From Torreya grandis (Eukaryota > Streptophyta > Pinopsida > Cupressales > Taxaceae), in assembly GCA_037957365.1 (NCBI GenBank), contig JARHVA010002005.1:2437501-2501500 (forward strand): a stretch of 64,000 nucleotides of DNA, in the 5' to 3' direction. Below the pieces are notes generated by a model. The model did not search any database and was not told where the DNA came from. It was given only the letters and a program-made list of their open reading frames with translations. Made by a program: the position numbers and the translations under genes. Below are positions 44,559 through 57,308 of this stretch, in pieces (position 1 is the stretch's first letter; each line of letters starts with the position of its first letter).

Positions 44559-46026
44559 TATGGATTAGAATCCACCTTGTGTTATTTTGGAGTAGTTCAT
44601 GTTTGTTCCCAGACTCACTCGGCACATCTAGTAGTTGTCTTTCATCCTCTTCCTTTTGAGGGCCCCCTTTTGTATATTTTGCCTAAGTATTAGCCTCCTT
44701 CCACTTCTGACACATGGAAACCTGATGCTTCTTCAACATGAATAAGTCCTTGACTCATCTCAGAGTAGTGCTAACTTAACATGTGGTGACCCAACACTCA
44801 ACTAAGGTTGTTTCCTTTTGGTCAAAACTCTAAGCAGCATGATTGGCTAATAGGGTGATGGATGGGATCCACCTAGTAGTTATCAAGGGGAACATGATTT
44901 CTCCACATGGTGCTTTTATGATCTTTTTTGTAAATAAGTGCCTAAATTTCCCCAAAGAATTATCTGATCAACACATTACATCATAACACTTATCTAAGAG
45001 TGGTTTATTTTTGACAGGCCTTAGAGCAATGCCATTAGTTGATGAAGAAATGAATGGGACCCACCATGCAATTATAACAAGGAGGAGATGAGTCTTTCCA
45101 TGAGGTGCCATGGTGCTTGTCAAAGGCAAAGTTTTATTATCAAAGTTAGGAGTTGTGTCATTGGCTAAGGTAAGGAAATCTCCATCTCTAATGACCTATC
45201 ATAAAAAATTCTAGAGATGAACATGTGGCATCACTATGCTCCTCTTGAGTGTCATGGATATAAAAAAATGAGTATAATTGCATCATATCTAGGATCTAGA
45301 GGATAACTAAACTCATGGGCCTGAGTCCTTCATTCAATTTTAATGGCATCATCATAGGCACAAGTGCTGAGATTTCTAGGTGTTACTCCAATGATAAGCC
45401 ACATCACCTATATATTCTAGGCTCATCCCTTTTATAAGAGGTTGATTATCATTTTGCTGGGATTTTCTATTTTTGTAGACAACCATTTGTAATAGAATAT
45501 GAATAGCATCAATTAGCATTTTTTATTTTGTGACCTTAATAGGTTCCCCTCATGGGTATGACAGGACATCTTGTATGTGCCTTTGATGCTTTCTATATTC
45601 TGTTCTCCACCTATAATGAAGAGGATGTGGTGTTCTATGTCATTTTGAGTGAAGAGTTATTTCTATCTATTATTTCTTTTCTTCTGCTTCTATATTATTG
45701 ATCTTTGCTTGCATTATAGATCTTAATTCATGCTTTATGCTCCTTTATGGTCTGTAATGTTTAAGAACTCAATTTATTTTATGAAATTATCAGTTAATGG
45801 TTTGAATCTCTTGATGCATCACCTTAGTTAGTATTCTTTCAATTTTATTTACATTTCCTTCTTTCCCTTTTCACCCCCCCACTTAGAATGAAACGTTGGA
45901 TTCTAAAATCCTAGTGGTTGATTTACAAACCACACTTTGATCCCACACCTATAAAGCTTCCCATAAAAGGTTATTTAACTTAAACTAAAGGTTTTGGGCA
46001 TAAAAAATACATGTTCATTTCCCATG
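44559..46026 (+). repeat. Tat-like element 3' LTR
   Basis: Starts TATGGATTAGAATCCACC, aligned with the 5' LTR start (TG mutated to TA). About 1,468 bp; end approximate. It contains about 190 bp (about 44795-44985) absent from the 5' LTR. That extra part resembles the following LTR sequence (e.g. 'gggatccacc..gtagttatcaaggggaa' against 'gggacccaccatgcaattataacaaggagga'), so it is one unit of an internal tandem duplication. Confidence 0.78.
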
Positions 46027-47404
46027 CAGTTGGGATAGGCAATTTGATTGTGAGTTGGTTGGATTGAGATATGTGAGTTTACATGCCTTATATAGGGATC
46101 CATAGGGTGGATAATACACTGGTCCTAAATGAGTTCTAGGATTATCCTACATTCCATTAGGGAATGAAATCCCATAATTATAACCAATACTTACAGTGAA
46201 ATTTTTTCATTCATATTTCATTACCCTTTAGGGTATTTTCCATTAATTTTAATTATTTAATCTTCCCTAATGCAATATTTAACTCCACAACCTAATGGAC
46301 AAGGTAGTACTACAAGAAATTTCACATGGAATGAATTTTTAAGTTGACATTCATGGGCCCAAGATAGAAATTAAATGAATTATTTATATTATTAATTATT
46401 TAAAAAATTAATCAATTTATTTGAAGTAATAAACAAATATAAAAAGAGAACCAAAAATAATGTTGAGAAAGAGTGTCAAAAAATAACTATGTATATGGAG
46501 TTATTGAGTAAATTAATTCCTTTAATAATTAAATATGTATTTTAGATGTAAACTCACAATTGCATTCAATACTGTAAAAATGCCCAAATAATAAAATAAA
46601 ATGTGGGAAAACTCTAATTAGAATAAAATTAGATCTAGGTTGAGTCAGTTCAATGGTTGGCTTTCCAACTTCAGTTGTGGGTGGAAATATTGTACAAAAT
46701 AAAAAATCCATATCATCAATGGGGTTTCTTCTTTCTTTCTTGAGGAATGGCTGGCTGGAAATTTATGTGTGCTATGTACTTTTATGAATTTGAATAGTGG
46801 AATACAAGCAAGTGGGTGAGATCATTCCTTGGATTTGTGGGTTTGATGCTCTTTATTTTTGGATTTTTTATTTCTATTAATAGATAGAGAATCCATTAAA
46901 ATTCTAAAATTTTCTTGGTTGTGTGCAATACACAGTGTGTTGAAAACCTGGTGTATGGACTTTGTACCAAGTATACATAATTCAATTTTTTGAGAAGAAT
47001 TTATGCTTCTAGGTAAGCCTTTTTTTCCAATTACATATATGACTCCTACTTCCATTTTCATGTGAGAGGAAGAATTTCCATCCCCTTCATTTAAATCTAA
47101 TTTATTTAGGCAGTCCTATGAGTTTATTCTACCATGGATTTCTCACCTTCACCTCCATCCTCTGTCATTCTTCTCCTATTTTCAGCTTTCACCATTTCCC
47201 AAATTTATTTCCTTTTTGTGATTTCCAATTAAAAGTACCAAAAAAACTCATATCTTACGAGGGATCTGCACCTCTTAAACGTAAATGAAAATCACCATCT
47301 CAATGGTGATTTATCTAATATTAAAAAATTATGTTTCTACCCATTAGATGAGTCAATAAAACCAAGAAAAACCTAAGTGACATAAAAATTTCCTAAAAAA
47401 ATAC
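46027..47404. other. No recognised gene
   Basis: A+T-rich DNA between the Tat-like element and the chromovirus integrase fragment. Short frames on the - strand (46529-46711, 46822-47061) carry no known motif. Confidence 0.45.
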
Positions 47405-47654
47405 AAGCCAAAACAATGGGATATGACATTGATATAGGTTGAGTTTGATTACAAAAACTTGGTGAACATAAGTATAATAATGAGTCTATTCAAAATTATG
47501 TATGGTTGTAACCCTAGAGGAGTAGGTGATTTGAGAAACACATTGAATATGATAAGAATTACTAAAGCGTAAGGTTTTTTAGTGAGTATGCATGATGTGT
47601 ATGGAGAGGTGAAGATAATATTGGGATAAAATAGTATGAAGTACAAGAAACATG
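47405..47654 (+). pseudogene. Chromovirus integrase, left part
   Basis: Reads KQWDMTLI, stop, VEFDYKNLVN, MSLFKIMYGCNPRGVGDLRN, then MHDVYGEVKIILG, stop, NSMKYKKH, matching the integrase stretch H.KQWD..L...EFAYN..VN.STG.SPF.IVYG..PRG...L that precedes the C-terminal domain in plant chromoviruses. It stops at KKH where Copia-3 is inserted; the protein sense resumes at 57314. ACATG (47650-47654) is the left target-site duplication. Confidence 0.78.
47650..47654 (+). repeat. Copia-3 target-site duplication, left
   Basis: ACATG, repeated at 57309-57313. The following LTR start is TTTTGG where the right copy has TGTTGG, a single change. Confidence 0.85.
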
Positions 47655-49345
47655 TTTTGGAAGCAAAATTACTAAGGGTGGGTGAATCATTCTTTAAAAA
47701 CTTACTTATCAATTCCACTTAAGCAATTATGAACCATTCAATCAAGCATATAGGTTTAGCCATCATAAACAACTATCCACATAAGCATGAATCATAAGAA
47801 CACATAAAATATGTGAGAAACCATCAAGGGGAAGAAAACCCACTAATATTTACAAATGGACTATATCCCTATAAGATAAACACAAAATTTAGTGAAGCAC
47901 TCACTTCACATGGAAATCCAACCCCAACTAGATAAGCACCAACTTGCAAGATGACACCAACCCCCTATATGACTCAGCACCAATTTAGCCACTTAAAACC
48001 CTTTATCACCTTAAAAACACTTTTTTTCTCATCCAATATATGATGATATCCTTTTTTAGTTTTTCTCTCTCTTGAATCCCTCTCAAACTACCTTCTAGTC
48101 TTTTTTGTTCAACTAGTCCTCTTCTTGACTTGATTAGGTCATATGATCTTGATTTTCATGTATACAACCTCTATCAATTATTCATCATAGATCCTAAATC
48201 CTATACACTATTATGATGGTCTAAAATATCTTTTTCTTCTTTACAATATATTATTCTATTCACTTGCACTTAGACACTCATATGCCTAAAACTAACTTGT
48301 ATTTATCCAAGTCTCTTGTTCATATCCTTCTTAGTCAGAAAAACACCCTTACCCTCTTACGTCAGCCATGGAATATATATTATGAAATATAATAAACATT
48401 AATCAAACATTCTTTGAGTCCCATTGGGTCTGATCTACTTTAATTAGGCCTTATTTCATCTTTAGGTCTCATGGAAACCTAATCCCATTAAGTCTACTTT
48501 AGGACACGTTACACTTTGCCTTGATTGGAACACATTAAAATACCTAAAATGGAAATAACATAACACATAACACTGAAATATACCCTTGATATGCTTATCT
48601 AGGCTCCATAACACTTTTTAGAGTCAACCACTACTTGAAGCATGCCATTAGTATCATTCACAATTAGGCATATGCATATGCATACACATACGCATAAAGT
48701 ATGTCTTGAATTATTGAAGATTAAACACAATTTAGATTAAAAAAATGGAGACAAATCAAATATTAAAAAACCTCATGACCTTGGGTTCATCACGATATGA
48801 TTTAGACTTCACAACTCAGGGCAAAAATACTCAAACCCTTCTCTGCAGAGAACCCACTCATAATTGCCAACTAACCTCAAAACAAAATCATGGAAAATTG
48901 AACTTATGACACATAAAAGAACATAATAAATGAATTATAATGCATGAACATGATCCTAAAACATTCTTATAAAAACCTCTAAAAAACTATCATCAACTCT
49001 ATTGGCAATTATTGGTCTTGTAGACCAAGTTGTTGTCTTCAATACACATAGTCAAACCTGAACCAGTCAATCCCTTTTGGATTCAAAATTTAAATAAATT
49101 TAAATAACTCTAAAAAATTATAAAAAACATGTATATAAAATAAATTTACTAAAAAAAAACATCATGTTCATTATAAACTTCAACTTAGGGCATAGAGCCT
49201 CAAACTCATCATTGCAACTTGCTTACCCAAAACTGCCAGTTTACCTTGAAGCACAGTCATGGTGATAATGACTTTAAACCACTTGTATGACCATTTAAAA
49301 AGACTTAAAATGCATTTATATGATCCTATGAGACCATTATAACAT

Positions 49346-49420
<75 letters not shown>

Positions 49421-51298
49421 CAAATGGCAATATTGGTCTTGTAGACTAATCTCATAGTCTTGTACCTCACTGTCTCATTTGAACTAGACATGTCAACTTA
49501 TAAGCAACATTTTCATCATATATACTAACATAAAAAACTTATATAAAAAATTAAAATGTATTAAAAGTATTTAAAAATATATCAATTCACTTGGATTGAT
49601 CCCTATTCCATGATAACACCTCCCTAATCAACTTCTCACTTCTGCCTAGTTTTCTCATTAATTGCACCTTTAGACCTGTTACCAACTAGTCAACTTGAAT
49701 GATAGATTTAGCACACCTGAGGGATAGAGCCTGATCATAAACCATAATGGACATAAAATAAAAGTCTCAATTTTTTTCCTCCATCCATTTATCAACTTTG
49801 ACTTGGTCAACTCTAACTGCTACAATAAATCTCTAAGAAACAAGGCCTTTCCTATAGGGTCCACTCACTCACCTGACAAACCAATCACACTTATAGGTTA
49901 TTGGGATAGTTTAATACATGATATAATGGTTTTTATAGTCATTTGAGACCATTTTTGGCTTTTTTGAATAATATATTTCACATTAGGCGAGTGTTAGGGT
50001 TTTAGAGAGGGTTACCATCATTTTTGGTGTTAACAATTGTTCATAAAGGATTGCCCCTCATTTCCAAAACTAATTCCTAGAGATATTACCTAAGACCCTT
50101 ACCCATCTCTCCTTAATATCTTAATTTCCCATGAAGATTTTACATGTTCCAATGAAGAGTTTACATGTTCCAATGAGGACCTAAAAGTACTTATTAGGTT
50201 GAGAACCCTTCATTTTGTGCACTCAAGAGACCTTAAAACATTGTTTCAAGCCTTATTTTGAAACCATGACATGAAACTTGGTCAAAATACCTTTGATAAT
50301 ATATAAAACCACTAAAAATGATCAAATTCTATTTCTTATCTTGAAATTTGAATCTCATATGTCATTTTGGCCACCATTTCTCTCTTTGCTTGCTTAGACC
50401 TTGACTTGCAAACCATATTAGGCCTTGAAACTAGCCTTCATGCCTCTTTACATGTGGTATTAACATAATTATCATAATAAAAAAACCTCTCTCATGATTA
50501 TACATATCCATACATCCTTCACATGCCTTGACAACACCTCATGATGCCTCATTAGGTTAGGCAGGGTGTAGAACTAGTCTAGTTACAGACTTGGACTTAA
50601 GGTCTTACCCCTATAGACTCAAATTGAAAATATTTGTGAGTGGTCTATATATGGCCGTTTATCTCTATGGGGGTCACCTATATATCACTATGGCACTAGT
50701 CCAAAGTGATAGGTGGCCCCCTTGGTCCAATATGAAACCAAGCCATGTCAGTCCATAGAGAAGACTCCATATCTTGTGAGTGATTCAATGCCTCAAATAC
50801 GTGATCAATAAACCTAATACATCCTATTATTACTATATGCATCTATCTCACTAGGCCACCAAGCTCATACCTTCTCACAAGGTCTTTTCATGTAATGACC
50901 AGTGTCATGACTAGGCTTGTCAAGCACTTGAAGCTTGACAACTAACCTTGAAACACACCTTGATGATTCTACACTTTGATCAAATGAATTTCATGATCCT
51001 TAGACAATATCATAACTTTTCACATACCTCTTCATGATCATTATGCACATGCACATGATATAAGTAAGCTTGTTATGACTAGGCTTCTCAAGATACCTTA
51101 TACTCAAGGACTAGCATTCAAAACATGATTATCTTGACCTGAATATTGACATAAACCTTAGAAGAATCATTAGGTTTCCTTCAGATTCTCTCTTGTCACA
51201 TGGTTCATATCTCATAGGCCACTCACCATACATTTTCACTAGATGTACATTGATATCAATGACATCAACCTTAACATCAATGACAATACTTCTCAACA
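47655..51298 (-). repeat. Copia-3 3' LTR, 3.64 kb
   Basis: Matches 53884-57308 from end to end with gaps. It contains an internal imperfect tandem duplication of about 380-400 bp (units near 48,800-49,080 and 49,170-49,500, both with 'ttggtcttgtagac'). It holds a (TA)n tract and a segment at about 50,635-50,820 that are lacking in the other LTR. Confidence 0.85.
49350..49417 (+). repeat. (TA)n microsatellite in one Copia-3 LTR
   Basis: About 67 bp of TA. The matching site in the other LTR (about 55577-55592) reads 'catatagataaataatatgg', so the expansion came after insertion. Confidence 0.95.
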
Positions 51299-51311
51299 AA
51301 CCCCCCCTTTG
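51299..51311 (-). promoter_or_regulatory. Copia-3 polypurine tract
   Basis: The + strand 'aacccccccttt' reads AAAGGGGGGGTT on the - strand, directly beside the LTR start TGTTGAGAAG. A second, similar tract lies near 51387-51415 beside 'gacattagtgacaaag', the Sirevirus-like repeated arrangement. Confidence 0.75.
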
Positions 51312-51624
51312 TTATTGATGTTAAAATATTATTCAAACTAATAACTCTCATCTCCCCAAGTTTGGTCAATCTTCTTTTCTTAACTTTCTCCTCCTTTGAC
51401 ATTAGTGACAAAGGGTCATACATACTATAACTTTTGAAACCACACCTTCTTGCAATAAAATCTCAACATATAGAATATGAAGCATTATAAGAACATGATC
51501 ACCCTTATTACATGTATACCTCCTTTTAATTAACTTAGATTACAAGACCACTTCTCAACATAGATCAAGTTTAGTCAATAACCTAAATATTTCCCCTTCA
51601 AACCAAGCATCTATGGTGCTTCTG

Positions 51625-53818
51625 CTAACTAAATAGTGTCTCCATGAAGCATAATGGAGTCACCCCTTTCCATAGGGCACTAAAATAACAAAAACTTAGG
51701 ATATTCCTATATCTCCATGTTCTCAAAAGACTTAAATAATTCAATATCCTTTTAGTGTTGATTGGTAATATAGGATTGACCTCTTCATCAACCATTTGAT
51801 CATCAATGTGAGCTGATACTAAATTTTTTTGACTTGATTTCACATTTGAAGTATGTTCTATAACAATAAATAGTCCACTTGAGCTTGTAGACTGATCATG
51901 ACTCATATTCACTATATTTGGTTTCCATACATTCATTTTCCTTCTTTTTTACAATCTAGGGGCTTCAATCCTCCTATTTTGACTTGATGACCTTCTAACT
52001 CTATTAGGATAGAATCTTGTAAGGTGTCTTACATTATAAAAATTATAGTGATCCACCTAACACATATCATTTGACTAATGTGAACTATGATTCCTTGCAT
52101 AGTCCCATGAGTACTCATTCTTGGAGGGTCTTCTACACTCTCTTGCTCTATGACCAAATTGACTTCATACAAAATAGTAATAATTGAATGAACTAACATA
52201 CCTCATAGCGTTAGGATATTTGATAAATCTTTTCATGTTGACCTTCTTGTCTTAAATATCCCTCTTCTTGACTTGAGTTTCCTCATTTTGGTCTTATTTG
52301 AAACCAAGATCTATCTTATAACTTAAAAACTTTTGACTATTCAAGATACTATCTAGAGCATCAATACTCTTTTCAAACTTCATAAATGTCTTCAACTTGA
52401 TATTTATTTGATCCCACTTAGTTTTTAGGGATTCTACTTTAGTTTCATACCTAGTGCATTCTTCTTCTTTAGATTTTAGACTTGCATTGACTATCTCTAG
52501 TTGTGCTTCAATTTGATTAATGATCTCATCATACTCAGAAGTGTTACTCAATCTTTCCTCAAAAAATTCAATCTACTCCTCATAGTCCTTAATGATTTTA
52601 GTTTGTGATTCTTTCTTCTTTGAAACTTCAACTCTTCTAGAGCACTCACCAATTCTGCCTCAAGGTTCACTTCAACTTCTTCTTCATTTGATTCTACATC
52701 AACCATAAGGCCTTTCCCATTTGAGAAACACTCATTGTGTAATTATATGGCCATGAATAAGGTTTCATTGTTTTCATGTTCTTGTTCATCATTTTCATCA
52801 TTACTATAAAATGTGCTTGTGTCACTTACATTATATGAGTTGTCTTATTTGGTATAGAAACTTTTTTTGTTTTTGAATGACCCTTTCCCACCTTCATACT
52901 TCCTAAAATCTTTCTTGTTCCTGTCAGAATTATAAACCTTTATGTCATCTCTGTGATGTTCATTATGTTCTTCATCATTCTTAGTATTATCTTTGTTAAG
53001 ACACTTATATGTAAAGTGACCAATCTTACCATAGTTGAAACATTTGAATGACAAATTACCCTTGTACTTTCTAGATCCAAACCTTAATTTCCTTGCAAAC
53101 ATGGATATCATTTGATCATCAACATCTAAACATTCCTCATTCTTGAACTTCTTGGATTTTGAATTATTTTAAAATTTAAAATATACTTTATTTTTTGGAG
53201 GTCTTCCTTCATTAGTTCTCTCTCATAGGTAGTCAAAATTCCATGAAGCCCATCGATTTCAAGCTTATCTAAATCTTGTATCTGTTCCACGATAGATACC
53301 TTAGATTCAAACTTAGGAGTTAGTGATATCAATAATTTTTGAATAAATGTAAATTCTTTCACCTCTTCTCCCAATCCTCTAATGACATTGACAACTTCAA
53401 CAACCTTCAATAGGTAATATGCAATTGTTTCATCTTCATTCATCTTCAAAATTTCAAACTATCTTCAGTGGGTCTATAACTTGGCCATCTTCACCTTGGT
53501 GTCTATTTCATAGTTAATATTTAATTTTTACCATATATCTTTGGATGATACATAGTTAATCACCTTAAAAATCTCTACCTATGATAGGCCACAAAGAATG
53601 ACATTCATTGCCTTGGAGTTGTTTTTACTAACCTTCTTACCTACTGCATCGGTTGGTGGAATAGGAGGAACATTATAGACATCCACAACTAACTTCCAAA
53701 TATCATGACCTTGAGACATTAAATATATCTTCATTAAAATTTTCCAAAAATAATTATATCCATTTAACAATGGATACTTATTGGTAGAGAAATCACCTTG
53801 AGCTTGCTGACTAGACAT
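51625..53818 (-). pseudogene. Copia-3 gag
   Basis: Start MSSQQAQGDFSTNKYPLLNG at 53818 (- strand), a normal copia gag opening, then WKILMKIYLMSQGHDIWKLV; 53449-53126 carries the UBN2-type middle (DETIAYYLLKVVEVVN, FTFIQKLLISLTPKFESKV); a damaged first knuckle CFNYGKIGHFTYKC (53050-53009; second Cys is Tyr); a coiled-coil segment (52551-52294); two more damaged knuckles near 52190-52140 (FGHRARECRR) and 52060-52010 (NFYNVRHLTRFYP); and a tail to 51625. Several stops and frame changes split it. Three knuckles plus a coiled coil is the Sirevirus gag plan. Nothing follows before the polypurine tract. Confidence 0.85.
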
Positions 53819-53869
53819 TTTTACTTCTAGGATCTCCTTTAGAATTTTGGACCTGCTTCAAAGGACTAG

Positions 53870-53881
53870 GATTTGATACCA
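53870..53881 (-). promoter_or_regulatory. Copia-3 primer binding site
   Basis: The - strand reads TGGTATCAAATC two bases after the LTR end. It matches the first eight bases of the initiator-Met site (TGGTATCA) and then departs from it. Confidence 0.75.
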
Positions 53882-53883
53882 AA

Positions 53884-56800
53884 TGTTGGAAGAAAATTTA
53901 TTGAGAGGGGGGGGGTGTGAGTTAATATTCAAAAAATTACTTATCAATTCCTATAAAGTAATCATGAACCATTCAAACAAGCATATAGGTCTAGCAAGCA
54001 TAAATAACTATCCACATAAGCATGAAACACAAGAACAAATAACATATGTGGGAAAATATAAAAGGGAAGGAAACAAATCTATATATTAAAATGGACTATA
54101 TTACTATAATACAAACATAAAATTTAGTGAAGCACCCACTTCACATGGAGCACCAACCCCAATTAGCTAAGTTCCAACTTAGTTAGGCTTTATCAAGCAC
54201 CAACTTACAAGGAGGCACCAACCCCCTAGATGACTCAGCATAAACTCAACCACCTAAAAACCTTTATCACCTTTAGAACAATTTTTTTCTCATACAATAT
54301 ATGATTATCTCATTCTTAATCTCTTCTCTCTCTTTTATCCCTCTCAAACTACCTTCTAGGTTTCTTTGCTCAACCAATCCTCTTCTTGACTTGATTAGGT
54401 CATATGACCTTTATTTTACTACATAAAATCTCTATAAATTATTCATCATAGATCCTATACACTATTATTATTTTCTACAAGGCCTTCTACTCTACAATAT
54501 ATTATTTTATTCGCTTTCACTTACACACTCATAGGCCTAAAATTGCCTTGTATTTATACAAGTCTCTTGTTCATATCCTTGTTGGCCATCCAAACACCCT
54601 TACCCTCTTAGGTAAGCCATGAAATATATATTAGGACATATCATAAACATTAATAAAAAATTATTGAGTCCCTTTAGGTCTGACCTACATTAAGTAGGCC
54701 TTATTTCATCTTTAGGTCTCATGAATACCTAATCCCATTAGGTCTACTTTAGGACACGTTACACTTTGCCTTCTTTGAAACACATTCAAAAACCTCATAT
54801 GGTAGGAAAATATCATATTCCACTAAAATATACCTTTTATGGGATTATATATGCTCCATAACACTTTTTAGAGTCAACCACCGCTTTAAGCACATCATTA
54901 TTACTATTCACAATTAGGCCTATGCATACCCAACAAGTCTCTTGAATTACTAAAGATTAAACATAGTTTATTTAAGTAAAAATGGAGATAAATCACATAT
55001 TGAGAAACATCATAGCCTTAGAGTTGTCAAAATATTCTTTATACTTCATAACTCAGGGAAAAATCACTCAAACTCTTCTCTGCAGTAGCCCACTCATAAC
55101 TGCCAACTAGCCTCAAAACACAGTCATGGAAACTTGAACTTATGACACATAAAAGAAAATATTAAAGGAATTATAATGCATGAAAACTATAATAACAAAT
55201 TCTATAAAAAACCTCCAATAAAAATATCTATAGGTAATTATTGGTCTTGTAGACCAATTTGTTGTCTTCAATATACAGTCAAACCTGAACCAGTCAACCC
55301 CTTTTGGTTTTAACATTTCAATAAATTTAAATTAATATATAAAATTATAAAAGGAATGGATATAAAATAAATGTATAGAAAAAAAATATCATGTGTATTA
55401 TAATCTTCAACTCAAGGCATAGGGCCTCAAACTCATCATTGCAATTTGCTTACCCAGAACTGCCAGTTTGCCTTGAAGCATAGTCATGGTGATAATGACC
55501 TTTAACCACATGTATGACCATTTAAATATAATTAAAATTAATGTATATGATAATATTATATCATTATAACATTCTCATATAGATAAATAATATGGTCATA
55601 TAGTAATATTGGTCTTGTAGACTAATCTCATAGTCTTGTACCTCAATGTCTCATCGCAATCACACTGGTCAACTTATGAGCAACATTTTTATCGTATCTA
55701 CTAACCTTAAAAAATTATATCCAACATGAAAATGTATTAAAATTATTTAATAATATATCCATGCCCTTGGATTCATCCCTATTCCATGATAACACATCCC
55801 TAATTAACTTCTCACTTCTACTTGGTTTTCTCATAGTTTGTACCTTTAGGCCTGTTAGCAAGTGGTCAACTTAAATGAATAGTTTAGCACACTTGATTGT
55901 TAGAGAATAATAAAAAAACACTATATACATCAAATTAAAGTCTTAATATTTATCCTCCATCCATTTAAAAACTTTGACTTGGTCAACTTTGAATGCTATA
56001 ACAAATCTTTGAGAAATAAGGCCTTTCCTATAGGGTCCACTCATTCACCTAACAAACCAATCACACCTGGAGGTGTCTAGGAGAGTTGAATACATTATAA
56101 AATAGTTTATATATTCATTTTATACCATTATGTGATGTTTTTAATAATATATTTCACATTGGGTTAGTGTTAGGGTTTTAGAGAGGGTTAAGACTATTTT
56201 TGGTGTTAACAATTATTCATAAAATATTGCCCCTCATTTACAAAACTAATGCCTAGAGAACTTAGATAGTTCCCTTATCCATATGTACTCAATAACTCAG
56301 GTTCCCATGTAGAGTTTACACATGCCAATGAACACTTATAAGTCTTTCTTAGGTTGAGAACCCTTCATTCTGTGTACTCGAGAGACCTTAAAACACTTTT
56401 TCAATACTTATCTTACAAACTATGACCTCAAACTTGGTCAACACACCTGGGATAATATATCACACCAATGATAATTCTCACATGATTGTTATTATCTTGA
56501 AATCTAAATCTCACACCTCATTTTGGCCACAATCTCTCTCTTTGTTTGCTTAGACCTTGACCTATAAACCACATTAGGAATTAAAACTAAAATTCATGCC
56601 TCTTTCCATGTGATCTTCACCTCAGTACCAAACTAAAATAAAATATCTCATGATTATAAAAAACCATACATCCTTAACATGTCTTGACAACACCTCATGA
56701 TGCCTCATTAAGTCAGGCAAGGTCTAGAACTAATATAGTTGCAAACTTAGACTTAAGGTCTTACCCCTGTAGACTCACCTTGAAACTCTCATGAGTGATA

Positions 56801-57308
56801 AAATTCATCAAATTCATTCTCAAATAAACTCATATAGTCTCTTATGCCTTGGTGAATCCATATCACTAAGACACCAAGCTCATACTTTCTCACAAGGTCT
56901 CTTCATATAATGATTAGTGTCATGACTAGGCTTCTCAAGCACTTGAAGCTTGACAACTGACCTTGAAACACTCTTTAATGCTTTTAAAAATTTATCACAT
57001 GCTGTTCATGATCCTTAGACAATATCATACATCTGAACATACCTCTTTATGCCCATGATATTACTAAGCTTGTTATGACTAGGCTTCTCAAGATACCTTT
57101 TACTCAAGGACTAGTGCTCAAAACATGTTTACCTTGACCTAAATTTTGACATCAACCTCAGAAAAATAATTAAGTTGCCTTCAAATTATCTCTTTTCACA
57201 TGGTTCATATCTCAAATACTAATCACCATGTATTTTAACTAGATGTACCTTGACATCAATGACATCAAATGACATCGACCTTGACATCAATGACAACACT
57301 TCTCAACA
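53884..57308 (-). repeat. Copia-3 5' LTR, 3.43 kb
   Basis: On the - strand it starts TGTTGAGAAGTGTTGTC and ends CTTCCAACA just before the primer binding site. It shows the same internal duplication as its partner, so the duplication predates the insertion. Confidence 0.87.

Larger units (their letters stand above)
32799..46026 (+). mobile_element. Tat-like Ty3/gypsy element, about 13.2 kb
   Basis: Two related direct repeats (32799-34072 and 44559-about 46026) bracket an internal region with gag, protease, RNase H, RT, a second RNase H, integrase and a further long reading frame, all on the + strand. The presence of an extra RNase H and a gypsy-type RNase H lacking its first catalytic Asp is characteristic of the Tat clade. 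The LTRs are clearly diverged (roughly 85% by eye) and the frames carry many stops, so the copy is old. No convincing target-site duplication is visible; the 3' end is approximate. Confidence 0.85.
47655..57308 (-). mobile_element. Copia-3: gag-only Sirevirus-like element with giant LTRs, 9.65 kb
   Basis: Direct repeats 47655-51298 and 53884-57308 are LTRs. On the - strand the 5' LTR (right) is followed by a primer binding site (TGGTATCAAATC at 53881-53870), a gag gene, a polypurine tract and the 3' LTR (left). Flanks are ACATG on both sides (47650-47654, 57309-57313). The internal region is only 2,585 bp and encodes gag; no protease, integrase, RT or RNase H is present. LTR ends resemble Copia-1, so the two are related, but these LTRs are more than three times as long. 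LTRs are roughly 80-85% identical, so the insertion is old. Confidence 0.88.
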
